Position numbers and translations under genes: made by a program. A stretch of DNA of 64,000 bases from an uncultured Bacteroides sp. (GTDB lineage Bacteria; Bacteroidota; Bacteroidia; Bacteroidales; Bacteroidaceae). Location of the stretch: positions 11,846 to 75,845 of the forward strand of contig NZ_URFY01000018.1 of NCBI RefSeq assembly GCF_900547205.1. The letters are read 5' to 3'. The number at the start of each line of letters is the position of its first letter. The first letter of the stretch is position 1. Positions 43,401-51,538 of the stretch are shown piece after piece. Under the pieces are notes generated by a model that saw only the letters and a list, made by a program, of their open reading frames with translations, was not told where the DNA came from and did no database searches.

Positions 43401-44914
43401 ATGATGTGGTAAACTGCACCGAGCAGGTAGTTCTTGTCCGAAAATATCTGTTTCACTTGCCCATTACGGTCTAGTCGATAGAGAGCCTGCCAGCGAGTTC
43501 CCACCCAGATGTCTCCATTCTTTGCCTGGAAAAGCGCACGTATTCCCTGATTCCAGGAGGTCGATCTTTCGTCGTTTATAGGAGTTGGCGAAACTTCAGT
43601 CAATAATTGGAATTGCTTTTTAGGGAAGTTGACCCTGTAAACTCCGCTTCCGGTTGAAGCGAGCCAAAGAATGCCATCCTTGTCGAGCAAGAGATGGAAG
43701 AATAATTGGTCGGGAAGGTCGTCGGAGAATGGTTTAAGTTGATTGATGCGGGTCATCGACAGTTTATCCCTGTCGAACAGGAGTATTTCCCCTCCGGGAG
43801 TCAAGAAGAACATTCCCTGTTCGCCGGCATCTTGCATTTCAAAGTCTCCGATGGAGTTTTGATTGGGAAATTCAAAACGATGGCTGCTCTTGTTCAAAGG
43901 GTCGTAGTAGGTCAATGCTCGATTGCCTTCCTGGAACCATATTTTATCATATTTATCATTGAATATGACCCCTCCATTCTTTTCGGAGATGGTAAACGGA
44001 AGTTTAGTAAGTTGCTTGTAGCCTATATTATATTCGTATACGCCTTCGTTGGTAGTAATGTACATTAAGCCGGATTCGGTGACCAACAGGTTTGAAATGG
44101 ATTCCTTGATTTCCGGTATTTCGTATCGGTTGACTACTCCGTTTTGAGGGTCGATACTGTAGATTTGCCCGTTCTTATCTCCTAACCACAAGAAGTTGGC
44201 ATTGAAGGAAGCGCAAGTAAACTGGTCGGCGTTGGCGGAAACTTTCTTCTGGATAAAGTCGGCAGGCTTGTCTCGTAAGGCTTCCCCTTTTCTCAAAGAG
44301 AGAATCTTATAGTCCATGCCAATCCAATTGATAAATTCGGAAGTTTCACAGAACACGTTATGCTTCAAGCGCATATCATATACATTGACGTTGGGGCGCG
44401 AATCGTGGAGTTGCCTCATCGTTATCTTGCCATCCTTGTCGGTATAGGCACGCAGGAGGCTCTTATCTTTGGTGAGCAATAGCACATCTCCGTCTTCCGT
44501 GGTCTGAATCTTGATAATCTGGATATTTTCGGAGTACTCCTTTACGTCGTCGTATACGGCATGAAAGCTTTCGTGACGCTTGTCGAAGAGGTAGAGTTTA
44601 CGGTCGATTGTCTTTATCCACAGGAAACCGTTTTTGTCTTCTACGATGCGTTGTATCTTGCGGGGAGGGATGTCGGCGGAATAAAATCCGTCGTGGTTAT
44701 CGTAAGAACGGAATTTACTGCCGTCAAAGCTGCACAGACCGTACCAAGTGCCAAACCAGATAAAACCGTCCTGTCCTTTCAAAGTACAATTGACGATATT
44801 ATTGGGCAAACCGCGTTCGGCAGTGTAATGCTCTACTATCATGTTCGGATAGGCAAAGACGGGGATTCCTATCTGCAAGATGATTATAAATATCAGTAAA
44901 ATGTGCTTTTTCAT
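40490..44914 (-). CDS. Hybrid two-component system regulator of the pectin locus
   Basis: A 1474-residue fused sensor-regulator. Signal peptide (to about 22), periplasmic propeller repeats (GQDGFIWFGTWYGLCSFDG, DENGRIWVGTMDGLMSFDG, DKNGNLWFTTEIGLSCFN) and a Y_Y_Y domain (SGYEKEWHYSGKNRIASYTNVPPGDYIFRV) precede a membrane helix. HisKA carries H954 (ISHELRTPL). The ATPase motifs are NIISNAFKFT, DNGVGIP and GTGIGL. The receiver carries D1264 (VVTDQMMPEMDG), and an AraC-type helix-turn-helix ends the protein. Surrounded by lyase and glycosidase genes, it most likely senses a pectin oligosaccharide and activates this locus. A promoter lies at 44950-44981. Confidence 0.95.
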   Translation of the reverse strand: MKKHILLIFIIILQIGIPVFAYPNMIVEHYTAERGLPNNIVNCTLKGQDGFIWFGTWYGLCSFDGSKFRSYDNHDGFYSADIPPRKIQRIVEDKNGFLWIKTIDRKLYLFDKRHESFHAVYDDVKEYSENIQIIKIQTTEDGDVLLLTKDKSLLRAYTDKDGKITMRQLHDSRPNVNVYDMRLKHNVFCETSEFINWIGMDYKILSLRKGEALRDKPADFIQKKVSANADQFTCASFNANFLWLGDKNGQIYSIDPQNGVVNRYEIPEIKESISNLLVTESGLMYITTNEGVYEYNIGYKQLTKLPFTISEKNGGVIFNDKYDKIWFQEGNRALTYYDPLNKSSHRFEFPNQNSIGDFEMQDAGEQGMFFLTPGGEILLFDRDKLSMTRINQLKPFSDDLPDQLFFHLLLDKDGILWLASTGSGVYRVNFPKKQFQLLTEVSPTPINDERSTSWNQGIRALFQAKNGDIWVGTRWQALYRLDRNGQVKQIFSDKNYLLGAVYHIMEDKDGNLWFSTKGNGLVKAEPDMNSPHCLRFTRYINDPKNPNSISNNDAYFTYQDSQGRIWVGLLGGGLNLIAEEHGTTVFKHKYNGLKQYPAYGLYMEVRTMTEDENGRIWVGTMDGLMSFDGHFNAPEEIQFETYRQISDRSNVADNDIYVLYKDSDSQIWVSVFGGGLNRLVSYDKDRHEPIFKSYGMREGMNNDVVKSIVEDKNGNLWFTTEIGLSCFNKATEQFRNYDKYDGFQNVELEEGSALRTLNGDLWVGTRQGILSFSPDKLETQHTNYDTRIVDFKVSNRDLRSFSECPLTESIIYTDAIRLKHDQSMFTIEFAGLNFYNQNRVSYRYILSGYEKEWHYSGKNRIASYTNVPPGDYIFRVETMDEANPESISSRTLAITILPPWWLSWWATLIYVILGIAALYFGLRLAFFMIKMKNDIYIEQRVSEMKIKFFTNISHELRTPLTLIKGPIQELKEREELSPKGLQYVELMEKNTNQMLQLVNQILDFRKIQNGKMRLHVSLIDFNEMVASFQKEFRVLSEENEISFTFQLPDESIMVWADKDKLSIVIRNIISNAFKFTPAGGSVYVTTGLTDDGKRCFLRVEDNGVGIPQNKLAEIFERFSQGENSKNPYYQGTGIGLALSKEIVNLHHGLIRAESPEGQGAVFIVELLLDKEHYRASEVDFYVGDTETVSVVIGEDNVATQDADIEEEMEINASLPTLLLVEDNKDLCQLIKLQLEDKFNIHIANNGVEGLKKVHLYHPDIVVTDQMMPEMDGLEMLQSIRKDFQISHIPVIILTAKNDEGAKTKAITLGANAYITKPFSKEYLLARIEQLLNERKGFRERIRQQMENQSTTEEDTYEQFLVKKDVQFLEKIHQVIEENMDDSDFNIDTIASGIGLSRSAFFKKLKSLTGLAPVDLVKEIRLNKSVELIKNTDLSVSEVAFAVGFKDSGYYSKCFRKKYNQTPREYMNEWRKGKE

Positions 44915-44949
44915 GGTCTTTTATATTAATAAGGAAGCAAAATACGTAT

Positions 44950-44981
44950 CAAAGATACTGCTTTTTGATAAATTGGGACAA
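44950..44981 (-). promoter_or_regulatory. Promoter of the pectin-locus regulator
   Basis: The minus-strand -7 TATCTTTG (44957-44950) with TTG (44981-44979) 21 bases upstream fits the Bacteroides consensus; it lies 36 bases before the ATG at 44914. A hairpin CAAGAATT-GATG-AATTCTTG (44979-44998) overlaps the -33 element and may be a binding site. Confidence 0.6.
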
Positions 44982-45017
44982 GAATTGATGAATTCTTGCT
45001 TCGTTTCGTCTAAAAAG

Positions 45018-45053
45018 TAGCAAGAATAGGACAATCCAGCTCCATTCTTGCTA
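45018..45053. terminator. Bidirectional terminator after the GH106-GH2 operon
   Basis: A perfect 10-bp stem TAGCAAGAAT (45018-45027) / ATTCTTGCTA (45044-45053) is followed by T-runs on both strands (ATTTTTTG on plus, CTTTTTAG on minus). It lies 22 bases past the GH2 stop codon and separates the enzyme operon from the regulator gene. Confidence 0.8.
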
Positions 45054-45075
45054 TTTTTTGAACGAAAGGAAGTCC

Positions 45076-47724
45076 TCACTTTCCTGTTCCGAACTCAGTT
45101 TGCTGGCGTTCTACTTCATCCAGCAATTTCCTGCGTTCTTCTTCCGATAATTGTACTTTTCCTTTGTCTGTTTCGCCAGACGAACTCCTGTTTATCATTG
45201 ACGGAGCGCTTTTCTTCACATCTTTCACCTGTTCGTCATAACAAAAAGGTAATTCGGCAGGGATACTTTCAAACTCTATTTCAGCAGCAGTGGGAGCTTG
45301 GGTTCCTTCAAACTGCACACGGGCTTTCACTTTTATCTTACCCGCCTTTTGTGTGGAACGGACAAGCAAAGGAGCAGATCCAAATTCCACCGCACGGGGA
45401 TTGGCACCTATCTCAGCATCTCCAATGATTTCACCTTCACCTTCTACGGTAAAGACAATATTCTCTTTTGCCAATCGACGCACGTTTCCGCTATCATCGG
45501 TCACTTCGGCAACCACAACGATGAAATCCGAACCATCGGCTACCAGATTCACTTTCTGAGTGTCCACATACAGACGCAGTTTCGTAGAACGACGTGAGGG
45601 CATCTTCTTCTGTGTGCAAACCACTTTTCCGTTGATTATGCCTTCGGCAACCATATTCACTTTCTGCCAGTTCTTCTGCGTATAGCTATATCCGCGCGCT
45701 TCCCAGAAATCCCAAACATCGTTGAAGACCACCGGTGCATTAGGCATATGCCCCTTGGCATGAACAACCGGCTTCGTCCAAGTCTTTGTTCCATCGTAAA
45801 TAGACAGGCGAACGGAATCGCAGTTACTGAACACAACGACATCCTTATCAGAGAACTGCGACATTTCGTGAGCGATGAACAGCATCGGACCCGATTCTGC
45901 CAACGGATGCTGAAGGCTTGCCGGAGACTGGCTGCGGAACATCTCGTAAGCATACTTCTTCTGACGGAAAGCGTCATAGATACCTCCCCAATATGGGTCG
46001 GGATGATAACCGCGCTGATGGTCGAAGGGATGCCATTGGGCACCTCCGATGAACAATCCCGTGGTGCGATACATTTCATCATAGCTTTTTGCCAAGGATA
46101 ACGCCTGCACCAATAAAGGGCGTTCTCCCCAACTGCGACTGGCACGGTTGTTATTGTTGTGGGCATACCAATCGTCCACATTCTCTCCAAATTCACGGGT
46201 GAAGATACATTGCTCCGGTCTGTCCGCCTTTTCATCATCGCCCGGCCAGCCGTAAACAACCTCATAATGCTCCTTCACTCCCGCCGAATGAACATCGGCA
46301 GCAGCTACGGGACGACCCGGGTAGGGATATTCATCTTTGGTAATCTGGAGTGCCTTCAATGCAAAGTCCAGCGGATAGCGTGTCTCGTTCAATATAGGTT
46401 CCCACATCAATACAGAAGGATGATTACGGTCACGACGAATCATTTCGCGAGTATTCTGATGTACCAATTCTCCGAATTTTTGGTCTTTGTTCCAGTATTG
46501 CCATCCCGGAGTGGCGACGATAACGAACAGTCCGAGTTCGTCGCAAGCATCCATAAAGGAAGGGTCTTGCGGATAATGCGCTACACGGATAATGGTGCAT
46601 CCGGCATCGCGCAGACGTTTGGCGTCACGCCATTGCTGCGAGTTGGGAAGAGCATTGCCTACATAAGCAAAGTCCTGATGACGGTTGGCACCTACTAGTT
46701 GCCCGAAGGGTTTGCCATTCAGCCAGAAGCCATCCTTACCGCGAAATTCCGCTAAGCGGATGCCGACACGGGTGGTTCCTCCGTCGATGGACTGATTGGC
46801 TTTCTTGATACGGGATTGCACCCTATATAAATAAGGTGTATCGGGCGACCAGAGTTTGGGGCTCTTGACCGTCATCTGCTGACGAATGGTTTTCTTTTCT
46901 CCGGGCTTCAGGGAGAGTTTGCTGGATGTTCGTTTGATAAGTTTACCCTCGGCATCCGTCAGTGTGGTTTCTATGCTTACGGATTCGGGAGCAGGGGCAT
47001 CGTTTCGAACTTCTGTGTCTACATATACCTTGGTACTCTTCTCACTAATCTTATCAAAATGGACAAATACACCTCCACCGCCAACGGTTTGTGAATCGAT
47101 GGCATCGGTAATGGCAACGGGAGATTTGGCTATCATCCATACATCACGGTAGATGCCGCCATGATAGGCGAAGTCTAATGTATATTGACGTTTTCCGGGA
47201 GGATAGGATTTGTCGTCGCTATTATCTACGAAAACAGCAAGCAGACAGGAGTCTCCGGCTTTGACACCGTTAGCTGTCAGGTCTAGAGTGAAAGGCAGAT
47301 AACCACCGATGTGTTCTTTGATTCGTTTACCGTTCAGGTAAAGAACTTGCCGACCCATTGCTGCTTCAAAATGGAGAAGTACTCGCTGTCCTTTTGTTTC
47401 GGCAGGAAGTACGAAGTGTTTGCGATACCAAGCGGGGCCTTGATAGTTGCGGCATCCGCTGCCTTCGGCAGGCAGTAGTTCCACGGTGTGCGGGGTAGAG
47501 ACTACTTCCCAGGAACGGTCGTCGAAATCGACGGCTTCCGCTCCGCGGACGTCTCCTTTGAAGAAACGCCAGCCGGGGTTGAAGTTATATACTTGCCGTC
47601 CGCTACCGGGGAGCTGCACGAATCCGGCAACGGATGTCTCGGGGCGATAAGTTTCTGTTGCTTGTCCTGAGAAGGAGAATAGCAACAAAAGGGCTGATAA
47701 AATCAAAAATGCTTTTCTATTCAT
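45076..47724 (-). CDS. Exported glycoside hydrolase family 2 enzyme
   Basis: An 882-residue exported enzyme (signal peptide to about 22). It has the GH2 layout: N-terminal jelly roll (GPAWYRKHFVLPAETKGQRVLLHFEAAMGRQVLYLNG), an immunoglobulin-like domain (about 215-320), and a TIM barrel with acid/base E447 (WEPILNE) and nucleophile E511 (REFGEN). A C-terminal extension follows (about 690-882). Its start overlaps the upstream DUF5703 gene by 4 bases, so translation is coupled. From memory, the gene in this position of the B. thetaiotaomicron rhamnogalacturonan-II system (BT_0983) is an alpha-L-arabinopyranosidase acting on side chain B; the same role here is inference from order. Confidence 0.88.
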   Translation of the reverse strand: MNRKAFLILSALLLLFSFSGQATETYRPETSVAGFVQLPGSGRQVYNFNPGWRFFKGDVRGAEAVDFDDRSWEVVSTPHTVELLPAEGSGCRNYQGPAWYRKHFVLPAETKGQRVLLHFEAAMGRQVLYLNGKRIKEHIGGYLPFTLDLTANGVKAGDSCLLAVFVDNSDDKSYPPGKRQYTLDFAYHGGIYRDVWMIAKSPVAITDAIDSQTVGGGGVFVHFDKISEKSTKVYVDTEVRNDAPAPESVSIETTLTDAEGKLIKRTSSKLSLKPGEKKTIRQQMTVKSPKLWSPDTPYLYRVQSRIKKANQSIDGGTTRVGIRLAEFRGKDGFWLNGKPFGQLVGANRHQDFAYVGNALPNSQQWRDAKRLRDAGCTIIRVAHYPQDPSFMDACDELGLFVIVATPGWQYWNKDQKFGELVHQNTREMIRRDRNHPSVLMWEPILNETRYPLDFALKALQITKDEYPYPGRPVAAADVHSAGVKEHYEVVYGWPGDDEKADRPEQCIFTREFGENVDDWYAHNNNNRASRSWGERPLLVQALSLAKSYDEMYRTTGLFIGGAQWHPFDHQRGYHPDPYWGGIYDAFRQKKYAYEMFRSQSPASLQHPLAESGPMLFIAHEMSQFSDKDVVVFSNCDSVRLSIYDGTKTWTKPVVHAKGHMPNAPVVFNDVWDFWEARGYSYTQKNWQKVNMVAEGIINGKVVCTQKKMPSRRSTKLRLYVDTQKVNLVADGSDFIVVVAEVTDDSGNVRRLAKENIVFTVEGEGEIIGDAEIGANPRAVEFGSAPLLVRSTQKAGKIKVKARVQFEGTQAPTAAEIEFESIPAELPFCYDEQVKDVKKSAPSMINRSSSGETDKGKVQLSEEERRKLLDEVERQQTEFGTGK

Positions 47725-50060
47725 GGTATGTATTCTTTTCTATTTATCATTATAACCACATCCTTCTTTCTGCTTTCAGGCAAGACTTTCAGGTCTGTCA
47801 CTTTTCCGTCTTTTAAGGTTGCTTCTACTGTTGTCTTATCAGGTGCATGAAGCTTGAAGTGTACATTCCATTCTTTGGGCCAAGCAGGAAACAAAAGTAT
47901 TTGTTCGCCATTTGTCTGCAATAACATTTCCTGCAAGCCAATCATGCCGCTACCTCCCCAGTTATGGTCGGGCGTCCAGTCATATCCCGGTCCCCAGAAG
48001 GCGGGGAAGCGATGCGGACCATTGGAGAATTTGGCAAGAGAAAGGCATTTTGCCTCTTCCGTCAGTCCGAGGCAGGCAGCCCAGATATTGTCTTGTTTCC
48101 ACCCGGTATGCGAACGGAACTTGATGGCATCGGGGTCATAGAAATAGGTATCGCGGGCAATATTCAGATTCTCCTTGCCCACTCCGTAGATGCGCCACGG
48201 GAATACGGGATAAAGTTGTGGAGTTTCAATATTATTGATTCGCTCCCAACTCAGAGCGGGAGAGATGGTTTGTTTCAACACCGGAGCAGCCGCAGGATTC
48301 AGAGAATCTTTCACCTCTATATACCGCAAAGGAATCGGCGGAATCGTTTTCAGCATCTCATCCTTCTTTCCATACGTCTCGAGAACAGTGCGCAAAGCGG
48401 CAATGGTGCTGCTTGCATTGTTGGCCATCTTATACGTTTCGCAGGCAGAGCCGGGGAAGAGTATTAAATGTCCGTCCCCATCCAAAGCTTTCCTTCCCCG
48501 ACGGGAAGCCAGCAACCGATAATGCTCATCAAAGAATGTGAGCGAACTTTCAATCAAAGGAATATACTGCGCTATATCCGCATCCGCATAATTCTTCGTC
48601 TCCAGTATCATCTGGCAAAACTCGAGAACCGTATCCCATTCGTATTCCAGCCATGCATTATATTCCAATCCTTTGTCGAACCAATCCGGACGCTTAAATC
48701 CGTATTCTGCAGGATTGGGCAAACCGAAGTTCTCTATCTGCTCGCAGAAACAAGCACCCTCGTGCTGCCAATATACGCGGCTGCGCAATTCCGCATTCCT
48801 CATCATCCGGTTATAAAAGTCGAACTGCGAAGGCATCATATCGAAATCACCACTTTTCAGCATCGGCCAGTAAACCAGACGTTGGTTCTGCGCCGTCATC
48901 GTACCTCCACCCCATTTCCGGTAATCGGGGGTAAATGCTTGCTTTTCGTCTATGTGGCAGGGATCGAAAGTGAAGAGTCCACCGTTGAATTTAGTAGGCA
49001 CGCTGCCGTAAGCATTGCATCCCAGCATATATCGGAAGAGAGTATAATTTCGGGATATCTCCTCCGCTTCTCCTTCCGCTTCGATGAAGCTGCGCTGCCA
49101 AAAGTTGTTCCACCATGAGCGCGACTGTTTCCTGTCTTCTGATAGGACCTTCTGAGAAATCTTTCCTTTAGGAGCAATTCTTTGCAAACTCGATTGCAAG
49201 CCTTTCTCCCATTGATTTATGTTTTCAGTCTGGTCGGTATGCAATACTATGCAGAGCTGTTGTTTCTTAGAAGCCTTTGATGTACGAAACTCCCAAGCTC
49301 TATAATCAGTTCCGGCATAGATGCCGTCTCTAGTACCGGTAAATTCAAGATTATCTCCCAGCAAGTATCCCCCGAAAGTTAAGTTCTTCAAAGGATTCAT
49401 CATTTGAGACTTCACACCCTCCATACCTTGCTGGGCAACGGCTACGTCGAAAACAGTTTCTTCCGCATTACGGTGATAAAACAAAAGCCGGTTTGCCTTC
49501 GCTTCGGATTGATTCGCCTTCTCCGCAGACGGGGAAATGAAGTCGGCACCGGTCACCGTTCCTTTCGGCGGAGCCCATTTGTAGGAACACTGTTGCCCCT
49601 CTCCTTTTCTAATCAGCCGTTCCTTATATCGCCAATTCTCATAGGATACTTCCGCCTGCAAAGGTTGTGCATTAGCAATCTCTACATGAACCACCGGATG
49701 AAAAACATCCGCCCAAATCTGTATCTGCGTGCCTCCTGCCGAGACTTCAACATATCCGTCTTTGAGTTTCAGTTCCTGCCGGAAGTCTTTCGCATCCTTG
49801 AAAGGATTGGGAGACAGGCGAAGGCGGAAACGTCCTTGCTTCAATTGGCAGTTGTTCTCGTCGAACGTGCCGCTACGGCTTAGATAGAACAGTACATCGC
49901 CCTCTTCCACCCATATATTCATGCCGATGTCTCCACCGCCACAAGGCATGGATTCGGAAGAGTTGCGGCTGGGAGTATTCCAAACGACATTGGCATGTTG
50001 ACTCCACAGAGCCGACACGCCAACAATCATTATTAGTATAATCAGATAAAGTCTTTTCAT
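47721..50060 (-). CDS. Exported DUF5703 protein, possible GH139-type 2-O-methyl-L-fucosidase
   Basis: A 779-residue secreted protein (signal peptide MKRLYLIILIMIVGVSALWSQ). The N-terminal domain shows the DUF5703 pattern (NVVWNTPSRNSSESMPCGGGDIGMNIWVEEGDVLFYLS). The central and C-terminal parts are rich in conserved aromatic and acidic residues (WPMLKSGDFDMMPSQFDFYNRMMRNAELRSRVYWQHEGACFCEQIENFG, PDHNWGGSGMIGLQEMLLQ), like the alpha6-barrel hydrolases of GH95/GH65. As I recall, the protein in this operon slot in B. thetaiotaomicron (BT_0984) founded family GH139, which removes 2-O-methyl-L-fucose from side chain B. This needs alignment. Confidence 0.7.
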   Translation of the reverse strand: MKRLYLIILIMIVGVSALWSQHANVVWNTPSRNSSESMPCGGGDIGMNIWVEEGDVLFYLSRSGTFDENNCQLKQGRFRLRLSPNPFKDAKDFRQELKLKDGYVEVSAGGTQIQIWADVFHPVVHVEIANAQPLQAEVSYENWRYKERLIRKGEGQQCSYKWAPPKGTVTGADFISPSAEKANQSEAKANRLLFYHRNAEETVFDVAVAQQGMEGVKSQMMNPLKNLTFGGYLLGDNLEFTGTRDGIYAGTDYRAWEFRTSKASKKQQLCIVLHTDQTENINQWEKGLQSSLQRIAPKGKISQKVLSEDRKQSRSWWNNFWQRSFIEAEGEAEEISRNYTLFRYMLGCNAYGSVPTKFNGGLFTFDPCHIDEKQAFTPDYRKWGGGTMTAQNQRLVYWPMLKSGDFDMMPSQFDFYNRMMRNAELRSRVYWQHEGACFCEQIENFGLPNPAEYGFKRPDWFDKGLEYNAWLEYEWDTVLEFCQMILETKNYADADIAQYIPLIESSLTFFDEHYRLLASRRGRKALDGDGHLILFPGSACETYKMANNASSTIAALRTVLETYGKKDEMLKTIPPIPLRYIEVKDSLNPAAAPVLKQTISPALSWERINNIETPQLYPVFPWRIYGVGKENLNIARDTYFYDPDAIKFRSHTGWKQDNIWAACLGLTEEAKCLSLAKFSNGPHRFPAFWGPGYDWTPDHNWGGSGMIGLQEMLLQTNGEQILLFPAWPKEWNVHFKLHAPDKTTVEATLKDGKVTDLKVLPESRKKDVVIMINRKEYIP

Positions 50061-50091
50061 ATATCAATCAAGTATCCTTGCACAAAAATAA

Positions 50092-51525
50092 TCACCAATC
50101 ATCCGAACGGAAAGATCCTAACGGCAATCCGTCACAATACACATCGCCTTCCACATAATTATCGAAAGCATACCGGACGGCTACGGGATGCGGAACTTTA
50201 TCACTTTTCACGAGCATCTTGCTACGCTGAATCCATGCCTTGGCGGGATAGAACACCTTGTCCTCTCCTGCCACCTGGAAGTTCTTAGATTCGAAACAGT
50301 TCTTACCGCTAATCCACATACCGGCACGTTCAAAACTAACTACGACTGTATCATTCTTAATCTCTATGCTCTTATAATATGGGCTTTCGCCATTCACTCC
50401 TTCCACTCCGTAGGTCTTGGTCAGTGCAAGCAGCGCCAGACGTTCTCCGGCTGGTTGTTTCTTTGCCGGATGGATTCCTTTTTCCATACCTGCATCCAGC
50501 AGCACAGCCATGCCGCTATTCGGCACACGATGCTCTACCTTTGCTTGCGCTTCCCTGAGATAAGCAGTATTTATCACCGGCTTTCCTTTCTCCGTGATAA
50601 TGCTGTAGTCATACGGAGCTATCTGGCAGTAGTAGAACGGGAAGTCTCCTTGCTTCCATTCGGCACGCCATCCGTTGATTAAAGTTGTGAACATATCCGC
50701 ATACGTATGGGCGCGGTTCCAGTTATCTTCGCCCTGATACCAGATGACTCCTTTCATCGTCATGCCGATTAAGGGATGAAGCATACCATTATATAGCACT
50801 GTCGGTGTGCGGTTCTTCGATTTTATATCCGCTTCCGATTGAGGAATCTTGGCATCCGGGAAGGCTTTCAGCCAGTCCGCCGTCATCCATGCTTCGCAGG
50901 CAGAACCGCCCCAGGCAGCTACTACCAAGCCGACGGGAACATCGAGTATTTCATTGACGAGTCTTCCGAAATAGTAGGCCGTTGCGCTAAAGTCGCGGAC
51001 ACTGGCGGGAGTTGCTTCTTTCCATGAGCCGATGACGTCTGTCTGCGGAGTAAAGGTAGAGGTACGTTTCACGGTAAAGAGACGTATGTTGGGATTCTTG
51101 CTGCGGAGAATATCTATGTTGGCGTTCTCCACCGGTTGGTTCTTGAATCCTTTCATGGGCATTTCCATATTGCTCTGTCCGGAGCAAAGCCAAAGTTCAC
51201 CGATAAGGATATTGTTTAGTGTCTTTTTTGTTCCGTCATCGAAGGTAACTGTATAAGGTCCACCGGCTTCGGGAGTAGAAACAGAAAGCTTCCACGAACC
51301 GTTTTTATCTGCTGTGGCTGTATATTGCTTGCCGTTCCAGCTAGTAGTGACGGTTACCTTTTTGTTTGGTGTTGCCGTTCCCCAAAGGTTGGCATTGGTT
51401 TGTTGTTGCATCACCATGCCGTCGGAGAAGATGGCGGGCAGTTTAACTTCTGCGTTTGTCGGTAGGCAGGTAGCGAGCAGAAAGCTCGCCAATGCTACAC
51501 CTGTTTTAATGATTGATATCTTCAT
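50092..51525 (-). CDS. Exported SGNH-type acetylesterase (sialate O-acetylesterase-like)
   Basis: A 477-residue esterase with a signal peptide (to about residue 25). The family motif GELWLCSGQSNMEMP carries the nucleophile Ser118, WYQGEDN is block III, and DAGMEKGIHP has the Asp-x-x-His pair of the triad. An immunoglobulin-like domain precedes the catalytic part (about 26-105). Such enzymes remove O-acetyl groups from sialic acid or plant glycans. Placed between GH106 and DUF5703 genes (13 and 31 bases), it most likely deacetylates a pectic side chain so the glycosidases can act; in RG-II, side chain B is acetylated. Confidence 0.88.
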   Translation of the reverse strand: MKISIIKTGVALASFLLATCLPTNAEVKLPAIFSDGMVMQQQTNANLWGTATPNKKVTVTTSWNGKQYTATADKNGSWKLSVSTPEAGGPYTVTFDDGTKKTLNNILIGELWLCSGQSNMEMPMKGFKNQPVENANIDILRSKNPNIRLFTVKRTSTFTPQTDVIGSWKEATPASVRDFSATAYYFGRLVNEILDVPVGLVVAAWGGSACEAWMTADWLKAFPDAKIPQSEADIKSKNRTPTVLYNGMLHPLIGMTMKGVIWYQGEDNWNRAHTYADMFTTLINGWRAEWKQGDFPFYYCQIAPYDYSIITEKGKPVINTAYLREAQAKVEHRVPNSGMAVLLDAGMEKGIHPAKKQPAGERLALLALTKTYGVEGVNGESPYYKSIEIKNDTVVVSFERAGMWISGKNCFESKNFQVAGEDKVFYPAKAWIQRSKMLVKSDKVPHPVAVRYAFDNYVEGDVYCDGLPLGSFRSDDW

Positions 51526-51538
51526 TGCTATTTATCTT

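Noticed and set aside
45657..46265. 202-codon minus-strand frame inside the GH2 gene
   Set aside because: It is a second frame within a clearly real GH2 gene; the composition is Arg/Ser/Met-rich and unlike any family.
48468..49118. 216-codon plus-strand frame
   Set aside because: Antisense to the DUF5703 gene; no domain pattern or start signal.
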